The notes beneath the pieces were generated by a model. It searched no databases. It worked only from the letters and a program-made list of their open reading frames with translations, and was not told the origin of the DNA. A program made the translations under genes and the position numbers. 64,000 nucleotides of DNA from Dipteronia dyeriana. Lineage: Eukaryota; Streptophyta; Magnoliopsida; Sapindales; Sapindaceae. Every line of letters starts with the position of its first letter. Position 1 is the stretch's first letter. Location of the stretch: NCBI GenBank assembly GCA_032871835.1, contig CM065296.1, positions 3,358,001 to 3,422,000 of the forward strand, in the 5' to 3' direction. Positions 36,006 to 46,640 of this stretch are shown one piece after another.

Positions 36006-37336
36006 GTCCCTATACACGTTAGTTAGGTGTATCTACTGGTGTTCTAGAAATTCCAGAATCATTTTTGTTGAATTTCTCAGGAATCATGTCAATATAGTGT
36101 GATTGACTTAGTATGAGTCTGTTAGATGTCCTTGAGATTTTCATTCCAACATTATATCAGCTAGTCCCATATCTTTCATATCAAATCTTGATTTCAACAT
36201 ATCCTTGGTAGATTTGACCATTTTATCATCACTATCAATAATAAACATGTCATCAACGTAAATGCATACAATGGCATAGCCATTTTCTGTTTCCTTGACA
36301 AAAACACATTTGTCACATTCGTTGATCTTAAATCCATTTGACATCATAGCATTGTCAAATTTCCCATGCCATTGTTTTGGTGCTTGCTTTAAACCATATA
36401 AAGACTTCACCAATTTACAGATTTTCTTTCCTTGTTCTGAAGCAGAAAAATCCTTAGGTTGTTCTATGTAAATTTCTTCATCTAAATCTCCATTTAAGAA
36501 AGCTGTTTTCACATCCATTTGATGTACTTCAAGATTTCACAAAGCTGCAAATGCAAGTATCATTCTAATGGAGGTTATTCTCGTCATAGGAGAATATATA
36601 TCAAAGTAGTCTATGTTTTCTCGTTTATTGTAACCTTTAATTACAAGTCTAGCCTTATACTTATCAATTGATCCATCTGCTTTCATCTTTCTTTTGAAAA
36701 TCCATTTGGATCCTAGCGGTTTACATCCCGAAGGAAGATCCACTAATTCGCAAGTATGATTTTGAAGGATGGAATCAATTTCGCTCTTAATTGCTTCTTT
36801 CCACAATAGTCCTTCTGAAGAGCTTACCGCTTCTTTGAAAGTTTGAGGTTCACCTTCTAGCAAATAGGTCATAAAATCTAGACCAAAAGATGTTTTCATC
36901 CTTGCTCTTTTGCTACGTCTAGATTCATCCTCTACTTCATTTCCTTGTTCTTGGTCCTCACAATTATCAGCATGTGTTTGTTTTGACGAACTTGCTTCAT
37001 CATTGGATTTACATGGAAATACATGTTCAAAAAACATCGCATTTCTAGATTCCATTATCGTGTTTTGTGTATATCTGATATGTTAGATTTGTAGACCAAG
37101 AATCGATAAGCACTATTGTTTTGTGCATATCCAATGAAAATACAGTCAACATTTTTCGGACCTATTTTCACCTTCTTAGGTATAGGTATGACTTCTTTGG
37201 CAAGACACCCCCACATTCGTAAGAATTTATACGAAGACTTTCTTTCTTTCCATAGTTCATATGGGGTCTTGTTTTCTTTCTTTCGGGGTACATTGTTTAA
37301 AAGGTAGTTGCTAGACAATGTAGTGTCACCCCACAT
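36006..37336 (-). pseudogene. Copia integrase C-terminus and reverse transcriptase (partial)
   Basis: Integrase C-terminal part reads NKTPYELWKERK, FLRMWGCLAKEVIP and VDCIFIGYAQNNSAYRF. The reverse transcriptase follows with WKEAIKSEIDSI, GCKPLGSKWIFKRKMKADG, YKARLVIKGY, HQMDVKTAFLNGDLDEEIY, KLVKSLYGLKQAPKQWHGKF and the catalytic YVDD (VCIYVDDMF). An in-frame TGA at about 36528 separates two open stretches of the same phase. Homology continues in broken form past 36141 (ILEFLEHQ) and ends near 36006. RT copies the element RNA into DNA; this one cannot be functional. Confidence 0.85.
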
Positions 37337-37954
37337 GTTCTAAGGCACTCCATAACTTATCAGCATTGCATTCATCATCTCTTTCAAGGTACGATTTTTA
37401 CGTTCTTCAATACCGTTTTGCTGAGGGGAATATAGTGCAGTGGTTTGATGTATGATTCTGTGTTATGCACAGAATTCACCAAACAGTGCTACATATTTAC
37501 CATCTCAGTCACTTCTCAATACCTTGATTTTCTTGTTGAGTTGATTCTCAACTTCAGTTTTATTGAGACTAAACTTCTCTATAGCTTCATCCTTGTTTTT
37601 CAACAAATATACATAGCAGTATTTGGTGCTATCATCTATAAATGTGATGAAATATTTGTTGCCACCTCTTGTTTGAACAAATTTTAAATCACATATATCT
37701 GTGTGAATTAAATCAAGAGGTTCAGATTTTTTTTCAATAGTTTGAAATGATGACCTTGTTAGTTTTGGTTTAATGCAAACTTCACACTTATGTTTAGGAT
37801 CAGTATTGAATACGGGAATATGATTTAAGTTAATTAATCTGCGCAAAGTATCATAATTAACGTGTCCTAGTCTACCATGCCATAAATTGGAAGACTCAAG
37901 CAAATAAACTGAAGAATTATCTTTATTGATTGTTTTTTTTGACAACAGATACAT
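37337..37954 (-). pseudogene. Copia gag-pre-integrase and integrase core
   Basis: Shows the HHCC zinc region (LWHGRLGHVNYDTLRRL ... CEVCIKPK), the core start LDLIHTDICDLKF with a catalytic Asp, FITFIDDSTKYCYVYLLKNK and, past an in-frame stop, HRIIHQTTALYSPQQNGIEE with the catalytic Glu. Stops after VLRSD and GEFCA stand where related integrases have Arg and Gln, each reachable by a single C-to-T change. Confidence 0.85.
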
Positions 37955-38030
37955 TAAGCTTAAACAGCCCTTCAGTTACATATCCCCTACCCACATAAGT
38001 TCCCTGTTTGGTTAAAACCACTTTGTCTGA

Positions 38031-39446
38031 TTAAATCACCATCTTGAACCCATGCTGATTGAGCAACGAATCGGATAACAAGTTCTTACGAATATCAGAT
38101 ACATCCAGCATTTTGTTCAAGCTCAGGGTTATACCAGAGGTCATCTTGAGAATGACTTGACCACGTCTCTTCACGTCAGATGTGGCTGAGTTGCCCATAT
38201 GCAACTTTTCTTCATTCTTCATTTCTTCAAATGTATTGAACATCTCCCTATCAGAGCATATATGACTAGTGGCCCCAGTATCCAACCACCACTCCCTTGG
38301 GTTTGGCCCAACAAGGTTTGCTTCTGTCACAACTGCAGAGAGATTGATCTCGGATACATCTCTTAAGATCCCAGCAACCACGTTTGCCTTGCGGTTCTTC
38401 TTCTTCTTTGGTAACTTGCACTCAGAAGATTTGTGTCCCAGCTTATCACAGTTGAAGCACTTCCCTTAGAATTTTGGATTCTTAGAGACTCCTTCCTTAG
38501 GACCTAATTTGGATCCTTTCCCAGGCTTGTTCTTCTTTGGTTTAGAACTTTGCCCATGCTCAACCACATTGATCTTCACTTCAGGCATATTGACATCTTT
38601 CTTGTCATACTTTATGTGATCTTCCTGAATACGAAGCTTGAGAATCTGATTCTCGATCTTCATCTCTTTTCGCTTGTGTTTGAGATAGTGTTTGAACTCT
38701 TTCCATGAAGGAGGAAGCTTCTCAATGATTGTAGCCACCTGGAAAGTTTCACTCAGGGTCATCCCTTCAACATGTATCTCATGCAGAATCACCTGTAGCT
38801 CTTGGACTTGACTCATAACTGTCTTGGAATCCCCAATTTTGTAATCAAGAAACAGGCCGACAATAAACTTCTTGGAACCAGCATCTTTAGTTTTGTATTT
38901 ACGGTCTAATGATTCCTATAGTTCTTTGGCTATTTTCTTTGAAGAATAGACGCTATATAGCGAATCTGACAGCCTGTTTAGTATGTACTTACGGTACAGG
39001 AAATCCGAGTGATTACATGCATCAATAGCATTCCATACCTGAACATCTCGCTCTTTACCATTATTAGGTTTATGAGCATCTTCAGTCAAGAACCTGTCAA
39101 GGTTCAGTGTGCTCAGATAAAACAGCATCTTTTGTTATCATCGTTCAAAATTCGGTCCACTGAACTTACCAGGCTTCTCCATATGATTCATCGGTAAAGG
39201 TACCGAATTCATGTAGGGATTTGCCATGGAAACATTCCCTTGACTCATATATTGGCTCATCACTGGATCAGGCATGTTTCTCACGAAGGAGTTGATGGCC
39301 GGAGTCATTGTAGCCATAATAGGTACTACTACTGGTACCTGGCTCACAAGCACAGAGTTCACAGCTGAAGTATCTAATCCCATGCTTGGATTCACTTCCG
39401 GAGTCTCTAGTGGAACACTGGAGTTCACATTCGATTTGTTTGCCAT
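38031..39446 (-). pseudogene. Copia gag, zinc knuckle and protease
   Basis: Gag starts at the ATG at 39446 (MANKSNVNSSVPLETPEV) and includes a UBN2-like capsid region ([61 protein letters not shown]). A lysine-rich linker leads to the CCHC knuckle [14 protein letters not shown] at about 38415-38462. The aspartic protease follows with [12 protein letters not shown], the DTG catalytic motif. In-frame stops occur near 39130, 38900 and at 38466. Gag would form the particle and the protease would cut the polyprotein. Confidence 0.85.
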
Positions 39447-39833
39447 AATATCTGGAATAAAAACAAAATCGTTTTAGTATCACAAAAATAATAGCACGGA
39501 TATCAGTTGATATCAAATCAGATGTCACGATGGAAATCACAATCAGTGTCTGATATTGCAGACCCGATTACTCAATTGAAATCGCAATCGATTTCGAAAT
39601 CAGTGTCTAATAATAGACCCAATTTCCATAGATTAATGATATATATATATATTGAAATCAGTGTTCCAAAGAACCCGATTTCCATAGATAACGTATATAT
39701 ATATAAAATTAAAATCAATGTTCTAAAGAACCCGATTTTCAAATTGAATCAGTATTCAAAAGGAACCCGATTACCACAGCTGAAAACTGAATCAGTGATT
39801 TATTTTTCAAGTCCGTTACGATCTGAACCAGAA

Positions 39834-39844
39834 CTCTGATACCA
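39834..39844 (-). other. Primer-binding site of the copia element
   Basis: On the minus strand TGGTATCAGAG, complementary to the 3' end of initiator methionine tRNA, directly follows the LTR, the usual arrangement for plant copia elements. Confidence 0.8.
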
Positions 39845-39845
39845 G

Positions 39846-40894
39846 AAAGTTTGAAGAAGCAAAATGTGTTTGAAAATTAATTTCAAGGGAAATTTGTCTT
39901 AAGGTTGTAAATCGTAATTTTCAATCAAACCTGGCTAGTATCAAGGAAAACAAAAAGTGACAGCACAAGAAAATCATGTTTAAAAAAATAGAGTTTGAAC
40001 CGAGGCCCGTGTTTCACACGGTGTCCTTCTGACAATTTTGTAGAATAACACTGTATGTGTATTAGGAGATTGTCTCCCAGGATACAACGGTTCAACAGTG
40101 GTAGGCCTAAGCAATATCCACTACTAGCGAACTCAAACCGAGTTTGAACTTACCAAGAAAATCATAGAAGAAAAGAATTCGGCTGCTCAAAAGAAAGTTG
40201 TATATCTTTTATTTATGTAGGTTGAACAGAATATTAGAGGTATTAAATACCCAAACCGAAAAACTAGGGTTTTGGGATTAATTCGGGATTATTTTAGAAA
40301 ATTTGTTTTTGATTTAATTAGGAAATAATTTAATTAGATAATATTCTCCAAAGGGATTTATATCTAATTAAAACCCGATTATGTATTCTTAGTGATCAAG
40401 TAAGAAATCAGAAACCAAATAATTAAAGTTTTCCTTATTCATCACAATCAGAAAATGTTGACTTAGGGAAGTGGCAAAAGGCCAACTGGACTCTCACGGT
40501 CCAAGCGAAGCGGCATTCATGTCCGCAGGCGTCTACACACGAGTCGTGCATTCGAAGGTTTGGGGTCCATGATTTGTACCCCCCGCCCCCCCTGCGCGCG
40601 CGAGAGAGAGCCTCTATGCCACACATGTTGATAGCTCATATCACACATTCACTTATAAACTATATATAAGTGATTTCCCTAAGCAATGTAAGATTCATTT
40701 TAATCCCTACAAAATGGGTCCACTTTGAGACTCAATTTCTCATTCACCCATTAAATATTTTGTGAATTTGAGTATACCATTTCAAAGTTCTCATGGAGGA
40801 GAATTCGAATCCACTTTAATCTTTCATTTCTATGGAATTTATCATACTCAATTTGTGCTCTCAAAATGAGAGTTTATCACAAAAATTTCCAACA
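39846..40894 (-). repeat. Copia 5' LTR
   Basis: About 1.05 kb on the minus strand, starting TGTTGGAAATTTTTGTGATA at 40894 and ending beside the primer-binding site. A TATATATAG box lies at about 40661-40671. An unusual GC-rich stretch (CGCGCGCGCAGGGGG on the minus strand) is at about 40583-40605. A diverged relative in the opposite orientation is at about 61225-61560. Only one LTR of this element is in place. Confidence 0.75.
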
Positions 40895-41338
40895 TGTCTA
40901 GATCTCTTCAATAATAATGATTTTATTTTAATTTTTGAGAACTAGAATGGTTCTAAGTTTTTTCTCTAGAGAAGAAAGAGTTTATTCAAGTATTTTCTTT
41001 ACAACCTCCATTCAAGTTCCTGAGATTGTGATGCGTCCACACATAATTACCAGTCCCGGGAGATAGAAAGGAAGATCGAGTGGTTTAGACAGGAGCATAT
41101 CGTAAAGTGTAGGAGCATCCAAACCTTGGTAGGATTGGTTCATACAATGAGCATTACAAGAAGTGAAGGAGCCTCCAAACATATTTTTAAACAAGAAAAC
41201 ATCATATTGTCCTAATTTAAGTGAAGTATCAACTTATTTTGAGATTTGAATCCTCTACTGATCTGATTTGAATCCAAACATATTTTTAAAGAAGAAAACA
41301 TCATGGGAAATATTGTAAACCTAATTTGTGCTCAATAT
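40895..41338. other. Unassigned sequence with a short dispersed repeat
   Basis: The segment around 41195-41245 repeats sequence at 14583-14635 (GAAAACATCATATTGTCCTA and onward) in direct orientation. A minus-strand 60-residue frame (41194-41012) is not recognised and is of doubtful reality. Confidence 0.4.
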
Positions 41339-42463
41339 ATGTTGGTTGATTTTATATATTCATTTGGGTTTTGATTTGTTCTTGCTATTATTGAATAATC
41401 TCTTATCTTGATATGCTTGTGTATGGAGATTGGAAATTGATATGTGTTCATGGATGAGATTAGGAGTAGATTAACTTAATTATAGGAGTAGTTGTAATCA
41501 AATATCTCATTTGTGTGTGTATGCCTTTGGAAAGTCGAAATTAACTTGTATAGATGGGTTTGGGTGTTTGTGGGTTTTTTGTTGTGCCTAGGAGGACCAA
41601 TCCGGGTATAATCTTAACCACTTAGCTCTAAAGAATGAGTGTACTTGTTCTATGCAAGACCTTGCCAGAGTAGGTTTTGGCTTATGTTCATATGCTTAAT
41701 GGTAGGAACTTAAGGCACAATTACTTCACCGAGACCTTGGGGAGTGATTCGTGTCTCAAATCCTTTAGTTGAGATTACAAACACAATTACTTCACCGAGA
41801 CCTTGGGGAGTGATTTGAGTTTGTAAATCTCTCAGTTGAGAGAACAAGCCCTTAGCTTGAATTGAATGTCCTAAATTGAGAGGGATTGTGCATTCATGAG
41901 ATTGGAGAACGCCGTAGTCGTCCAATGGTAAGGACATCTCGGATTGACACTCGAGAAGACCCGGTGTTCGATTCCCGATTACGGACGATGGGTCTCCTTT
42001 CTATCCATTTTGTATCATTTCCTTGTATCTTAAATTGGATGTCCTTAATGCTTAACAACCACTATTTGTGCACTTATGTATGGTGGGCTTTATGAACCTT
42101 GTGTGATCATTCTCATGCATCTCTCCTATCCACCTTTTTATTATTTGTCACTTTAATAATCATTCTCACCCCTCCATATTCCTTTGTGTTTATTTGAATT
42201 CTTTTTAGATTCATTTCCTTTGCACACACCCGCAATATGCATACACTTCTCACACACACCATTCTCACCACATCCGTATTCTTATTTACATGCTTTCAAT
42301 AAACTCTAGAACATGATACGATTGACGGATGACACCTTTCTGTGGACGATACCCTCGCTTACCGCTTTACTAGTTTTCAAAACTTTAGTGCACATTGCGT
42401 ATGAATTTTTTTAAATATTCTTTTGATAATCGCAATTTGGTAACGACAAAAAAATCGAGTATC
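41339..42463 (+). repeat. LTR-like block, Athila/Tat-type, joined to the chromovirus LTR
   Basis: The right part (TGTGGACGATACCCTCGCTT, TTACCGC, AATCGCAATTTGG) resembles the end region of Athila/Tat-clade LTRs, where a short 'GTGGA..GATACC' phrase precedes the LTR end. An internal direct repeat, TTACTTCACCGAGACCTTGG, occurs at 41723 and 41784. The block stops at 42463, exactly where chromovirus LTR homology starts, so one has been cut by insertion or recombination. Boundaries are approximate and the family call is from memory. Confidence 0.45.
41911..41985 (+). other. tRNA-like sequence (degenerate, closest to tRNA-Glu by eye)
   Basis: Foldable as a near cloverleaf: acceptor CCGTAG/TTACGG with a mismatch at the outermost pair, perfect D stem GTCC/GGAC with loop AATGGTAA, anticodon stem TCTCG/CGAGA with an oversized 10-base loop, and a T arm around GTTCGATTCC with a bulged T. 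Both internal RNA polymerase III promoter boxes are good (TAGTCGTCCAATGG and GTGTTCGATTCC) and a TTTT terminator follows at 42008-42011. The 10-base anticodon loop argues against a working tRNA. It sits inside the LTR-like block. Confidence 0.55.
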
Positions 42464-43416
42464 ACCAGGTCTATAGCCTTCCCCAGTTATGATTATTGTT
42501 GACTTTTGGGGCCGTTTTACACGTGTATGTCAGATGAGTCGCTATGCACGTGTCTGACCAGAAGTTATCCCCGACTCTGCGTTTGCACGAAGTAATTCGG
42601 CTTACGTATTGAAGATATCCCTGGGTACTAATTTGGTGCAAATTAAGATTTTATAAATTATCTTATTCTTGTTCCGAAAAGAGATGCATTCAGTTTATTA
42701 AGTACGAAAGTAGATATATTATCTTTTACTATTTATTACTGGATGCATATTAAAAAGCTGTTCAGAAATGTTTTTTAAAAGTTTTCCTTCACTCACTGTG
42801 TGTTAGCGTTCATCCCTTTTACTTTAAAAATAATTTTCCAGGTAGCTGCTCGGTTGTGCGGACTCAGAAGTTTTGAGGAGGGCCACTTGATGACATCATA
42901 AAGCATAAAAGTCATGCATTTTAAATTTTATGTACATATTTATGGATGTGGTCGGCCTACTCGAACTGTTCGGTTTTCTGGTCAGGAAAGGACTATTCGG
43001 CCTACTCGGCCGTGGTCGGTTTCGTGTTCGACCATGCTCGGTTTCTTGTTCGACCGTGGCCGGTTTCTTACTCGGCCGTGGTCGGTTTCTTACTCGGCCG
43101 TGGTCAGTTTCTTGCTTGGCCTGGTCGGTTTCTGGTACGACTTTTGACAAGTTAGTTTTAAAGGTGGTCGGTTTTTGGTCTGATCGATCATTTTTTTGAC
43201 AACTTTTTGTAATGAATGAAAATGTCAATGAAGGACTTGCAGTTAAATGTACATTTTGTACTCCAAATATTTTCAATAATTTCTTTATATTCTTTTTGTG
43301 AAAAAAGCAAGTATTTTTTATGGAATTTTAGTCGAATTTCTTTTATCATGCTAGTAAAAGTACAACCCACAGGGCCTCCCTCATACTCAAGAGAGGAGTC
43401 AGGGTGGGTCTTGTCA
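42464..43416 (+). repeat. Chromovirus 5' LTR (lacks its first part)
   Basis: Matches 48837-49823 of the 3' LTR but lacks the roughly 630 bases corresponding to 48209-48836. Ends TTGTCA. Contains the 22-bp tandem repeat at about 43004-43136. Confidence 0.85.
43004..43136 (+). repeat. 22-bp minisatellite in the 5' LTR
   Basis: About six units of the form TCGGCCGTGGTCGGTTTCTT with starts 22 bases apart (43026, 43048, 43070 and onward). The same array is in the 3' LTR at about 49412-49545. ORFs across it in several frames are repeat translations. Confidence 0.85.
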
Positions 43417-43418
43417 AC

Positions 43419-43435
43419 TTGGAATCAGAGCACGG
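43419..43435 (+). other. Primer-binding site of the chromovirus
   Basis: TTGGAATCAGAGCACGG begins two bases after the LTR end. It matches the usual initiator-Met tRNA site TGGTATCAGAGC except for one base, probably a later mutation. Confidence 0.75.
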
Positions 43436-43517
43436 TTTATAATTCCTTAGACCATAGAATAGGTGTTTGCATTTAGTTCCATGCATTTAAGCATAACTTT
43501 GATTTTGTAACAGCATT

Positions 43518-44552
43518 ATGCGTCGAGTTGACCGCCCACGCACGAGACCGGTAGCTGACCTAGAAGAGATGAGTGATAACCAAGGTGAAACTGAGGCAAA
43601 ATCATACCCTCACCCACCTATAGCTCAACCTCATGTGCCAGAACCTAGAGAGGAACCAATGGATAGAATTGCAAAACTGTTGACTGCCATGGTTCAGTAC
43701 CAAACGCGAGTGCCAGAGAATTCTACTGAGCGTGCACGTAAGTTGGGAGCTACGAATTTTGATGGAACTAGAGATCCAGATAGTGCTAGCTCTTGGTTGA
43801 ATGAGCTAGAACGTGTATTTGAAGTTATGAGGTGTACAGATGAACAGAAGGTCTCTTTTGCTACGTTTTTGCTAAAGGAAAAAGCATATGATTGGCGGGC
43901 CTCAGTTCAACGAAGAACTCCTGAAGGAATTACTTAGGAGGATTTTAAGAAACAGTTTAATGATCGTTATTATCCTCATTTCTATCAAGATTTGAAAAGA
44001 GCTGAATTTTTCAGACTAATGCAGGGATCTATGACAGTAGAAAAGTATGAGAAGAAGTTTAAAGAACTTTTGAGGGTTGCTCCGTATGTAGTCACTGATG
44101 AAGTAAATAAGTGTAGAAAATTTGAAGATGGACTGAGAACAGTAATCAAGACAATAGTGACTACTTCTGGGCATGTTAAGTTTGGTAAGTTGTTTGAAGC
44201 TGCATTGAGAATAGAGAGAGGCCTTAGTGACTCTCGCAGATTTGAACAACAGAAGCAAAAACGCAGTAACTGGTCAGCAGAGGGCTCTTATAGCAAAATG
44301 CCTAGGGCTACAGGCGATTTTTCAGGTCAGACTAGTAACTATCAACAAAGTCGTGGACCTGGTTCTAGCCAAACATCAGTCCAACAACCAATGGCTAGTC
44401 GTCAACAGAGTGTTAGTATGGGTAGAGGTAGGCGTCCTCTATGTCCGACATGTGGAAAGCACCATGATGATGAGTGTTATTTGGGGAGATCAGGTTGTTA
44501 TCAATGTGGGCAAGCTGGACATTTAAAAAGAGATTGCCCCGAGTTAGTCTAA
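43518..44552 (+). pseudogene. Chromovirus gag with zinc knuckle
   Basis: Starts MRRVDRPRTRPVADLEEM. The capsid region (Retrotrans_gag type) shows WLNELERVFEVMRCTDEQK, FATFLLKEKAYDW, then after a TAG at 43935-43937 EDFKKQFNDRYYPHFYQDLK, RAEFFRLMQGSMTVEKYEKK and FEDGLR. Homologs have Trp at the stop (TWEDFKK), so TGG to TAG is likely. The C terminus has the nucleocapsid knuckle CYQCGQAGHLKRDC. The same phase continues past the TAA at 44550 toward the protease. Gag builds the particle that packages element RNA. Confidence 0.85.
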
Positions 44553-45092
44553 TGAGGCAATAAAGAAAGGAATATAGGTTTTCAACCAATGCAAAGTGAC
44601 GCTAGTTAGATTCAAGGACAAAGGGGATCTCGAGTAGGAGGATCTATAACTTCAGGGAAAACCCAAGCTAGTGTAGCAGAGGTTTGAGGCATCCAACAGA
44701 GAGGTCAGTTGGGTAGACCTCGTACTCAAGCAAGAGTTTTCGCTATGACTCATCAAGATGCAGAGACCACTCCCGATGTCGTTACAAGTATGTTAACCAT
44801 TTTTGGCCACGATACTCATGTTCTCATTGATCCTGGATCTACTCATTCCTTTATATCTCGATCATTTATGGTATATGCGGATGTAGAATTAAGACCATTA
44901 GATTCTAGTATGGTAGTGGCTACACCTACTGGTGAATCTTTATTGGCTGAGAATATATATAGAAACAGTAAGGTCTTAATCGGTAAACATGAGCTACATG
45001 TTGATTTGATTCCGCTTGATATACGTGATTTTGATGTTATTTTGGGAATGGATTGGCTGGCTACACACCATGCTACAGTAGATTATTTTTGA
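44553..45092 (+). pseudogene. Chromovirus aspartic protease
   Basis: Same phase as gag. The RVP-type domain carries HVLIDPGSTHSFIS, the DPG form of the catalytic triad common in this retroelement group, followed by LRPLDSSMVVATPTGESL and IRDFDVILGMDWLATHHA. Stops at about 44608 and 44685 separate it from gag and a TGA closes it at 45090. Confidence 0.8.
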
Positions 45093-45242
45093 AAAGAGGT
45101 AAAATTTACACTTCAAGGAGAGTCGGATGTTATTTTCTGTGGTGAACGACGGATTCTTCCTTCTTGTGTTATATCTGCTATTACTGTCAGACGGTTACTC
45201 AGGAAATAATGTTCAGCTTATTTGGCTTATTTAATTGATAAT

Positions 45243-46640
45243 AGGGATAGTGAGGTGAAGTTATAAGATATATCTGTGGTAAGAAAATTTCCAGACGTAA
45301 TTCCTGAAGATCTTCATGGATTACCACCAGATAGAGACATTGAGTTTGTGATAGATTTGATTCCAGGCACAACTCAAATTTCTATTCCACCTTATAGAAT
45401 GGCTCCAACTGAATTGAAAGAGTTGAAGATTCAATTAGAAGAATTGGTGAACAAGAATTTTATTAAACCTAGTGTGTCACCGGGGGGAGCACCAGTTTTG
45501 TTTGTTAAAAAAAAGATAGAACATTACGTTTATACATCGATTACCGGCAATTAAATAAAGCAACGGTGCGTAATAAATATCCACTCCCACGTATTGATGA
45601 CTTATTCGATCAGCTTCAGGGAGAAAATGTGTTCTCCAAAATAGATTTACGAACAGGTTATCATCAATTGAGGATTAGAAATTGTGATGTACCAAAGATC
45701 GCTTTCGGAACTCGTTATGGGCATTATAAATTTATAGGTATGCCTTTTGGGTTAACAAATGCTCCAGCAGCTTTCATGGATTTGATGAATAGGGTATTTC
45801 ATCCTTATCTAGATAAATTTGTTATTGTGTTCATTGATGATATTTTGATCTATTCTAAGGATGAGGTGGAGCATGCAGAGCATTTAGAAACTATTCTACA
45901 CCTGAGAGATAATCGACCTTATGTCAAATTTAACAAGTGTCAATTCTGGCTCTATAGAGTTATATTTTTGGACCATGTGATTTCTGGTGATGATATTTAT
46001 GTTGATCCTTAAAAAGTTAAAGCTATAGTGAATTGGGAACGACCAATTAGTGTGACAGAAATTAGAAGTTTCTTGGGTTTAGCAAGTTACTATCTAAGAT
46101 TTATAGAGGGATTTTCTAAAATAGCTTCACCATTAACGAGATTAACTCAGAAGGATGTGAAATTTGAATGGTAAGAAGCTTGTGAACAGAGTTTTCAAGA
46201 ACTCAATGAGAGATTGACTTCAACTCCAATACTTGCTCTTCCAACCGGAAGTGATGAATTTGTTGTTTACAGTGATGCATCTAGACATGGTTTGGGTTGC
46301 GTTTTGATGCAACATGGGAAAGTGATAGCTTATGCGTCAAGACAATTAAAGAAGCATGAACAGAATTATCTAACACATGATCTAGAGCTTGTTACAGTTG
46401 TGTTTGCACTGAAAATTTGAAGGCACTACCTATATGGGATCACTTGTCAGATTTATACAGATCATAAAAGCTTGCAATATCTTTTCACTCATAGAGAACT
46501 GAATTTGAGACAAAGAAGATGGATTAAGTTGATTAAGGATTATGACTGTACGATTGGATATCATCATGGTAAGGCAAACGTGGTGGCAGATGCACTTAGC
46601 AGAAAATCTTCAAGTTCTACGGCTCATTTGAAGATGATTC
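45243..46640 (+). pseudogene. Chromovirus reverse transcriptase and RNase H
   Basis: RT motifs in order: [41 protein letters not shown], then after the one-base loss in the A run at 45507-45514 [34 protein letters not shown], the template-grip [20 protein letters not shown] and the catalytic FIDD ([13 protein letters not shown]). RNase H shows [32 protein letters not shown] and, near its end, [15 protein letters not shown]. Stops at 46010 (TAA, Gln expected), 46172 and 46418 (TGA, Trp expected in ALKIWRHYL) interrupt it. These enzymes would copy genomic RNA and remove the RNA strand. Confidence 0.88.

Larger units (their letters stand above)
36006..40894 (-). mobile_element. Ty1/copia retrotransposon, 5' LTR plus gag and partial pol
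   Basis: Order on the minus strand: LTR (40894-39846), primer-binding site, gag, zinc knuckle, protease, integrase, reverse transcriptase, with an abrupt end at about 36006 inside the reverse transcriptase. RNase H, the polypurine tract and the 3' LTR are missing. The protease-integrase-RT order defines copia. All gag frames from 39446 to 38031 are in one phase; only two frameshifts (between 38031 and 37954, and near 37055) are needed to read the rest, besides in-frame stops. Confidence 0.9.

Noticed and set aside
41911..41985. Calling a functional tRNA gene
   Set aside because: 10-base anticodon loop, a mismatch at the outer acceptor pair and a bulge in the T stem; reported only as tRNA-like.
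42914..43199. Overlapping ORFs in all three plus frames with RPWSVSCS-like peptide repeats
   Set aside because: They are translations of the 22-bp LTR minisatellite; 22 is not a multiple of three, so every frame stays open by composition. The same ORFs appear in the 3' LTR.
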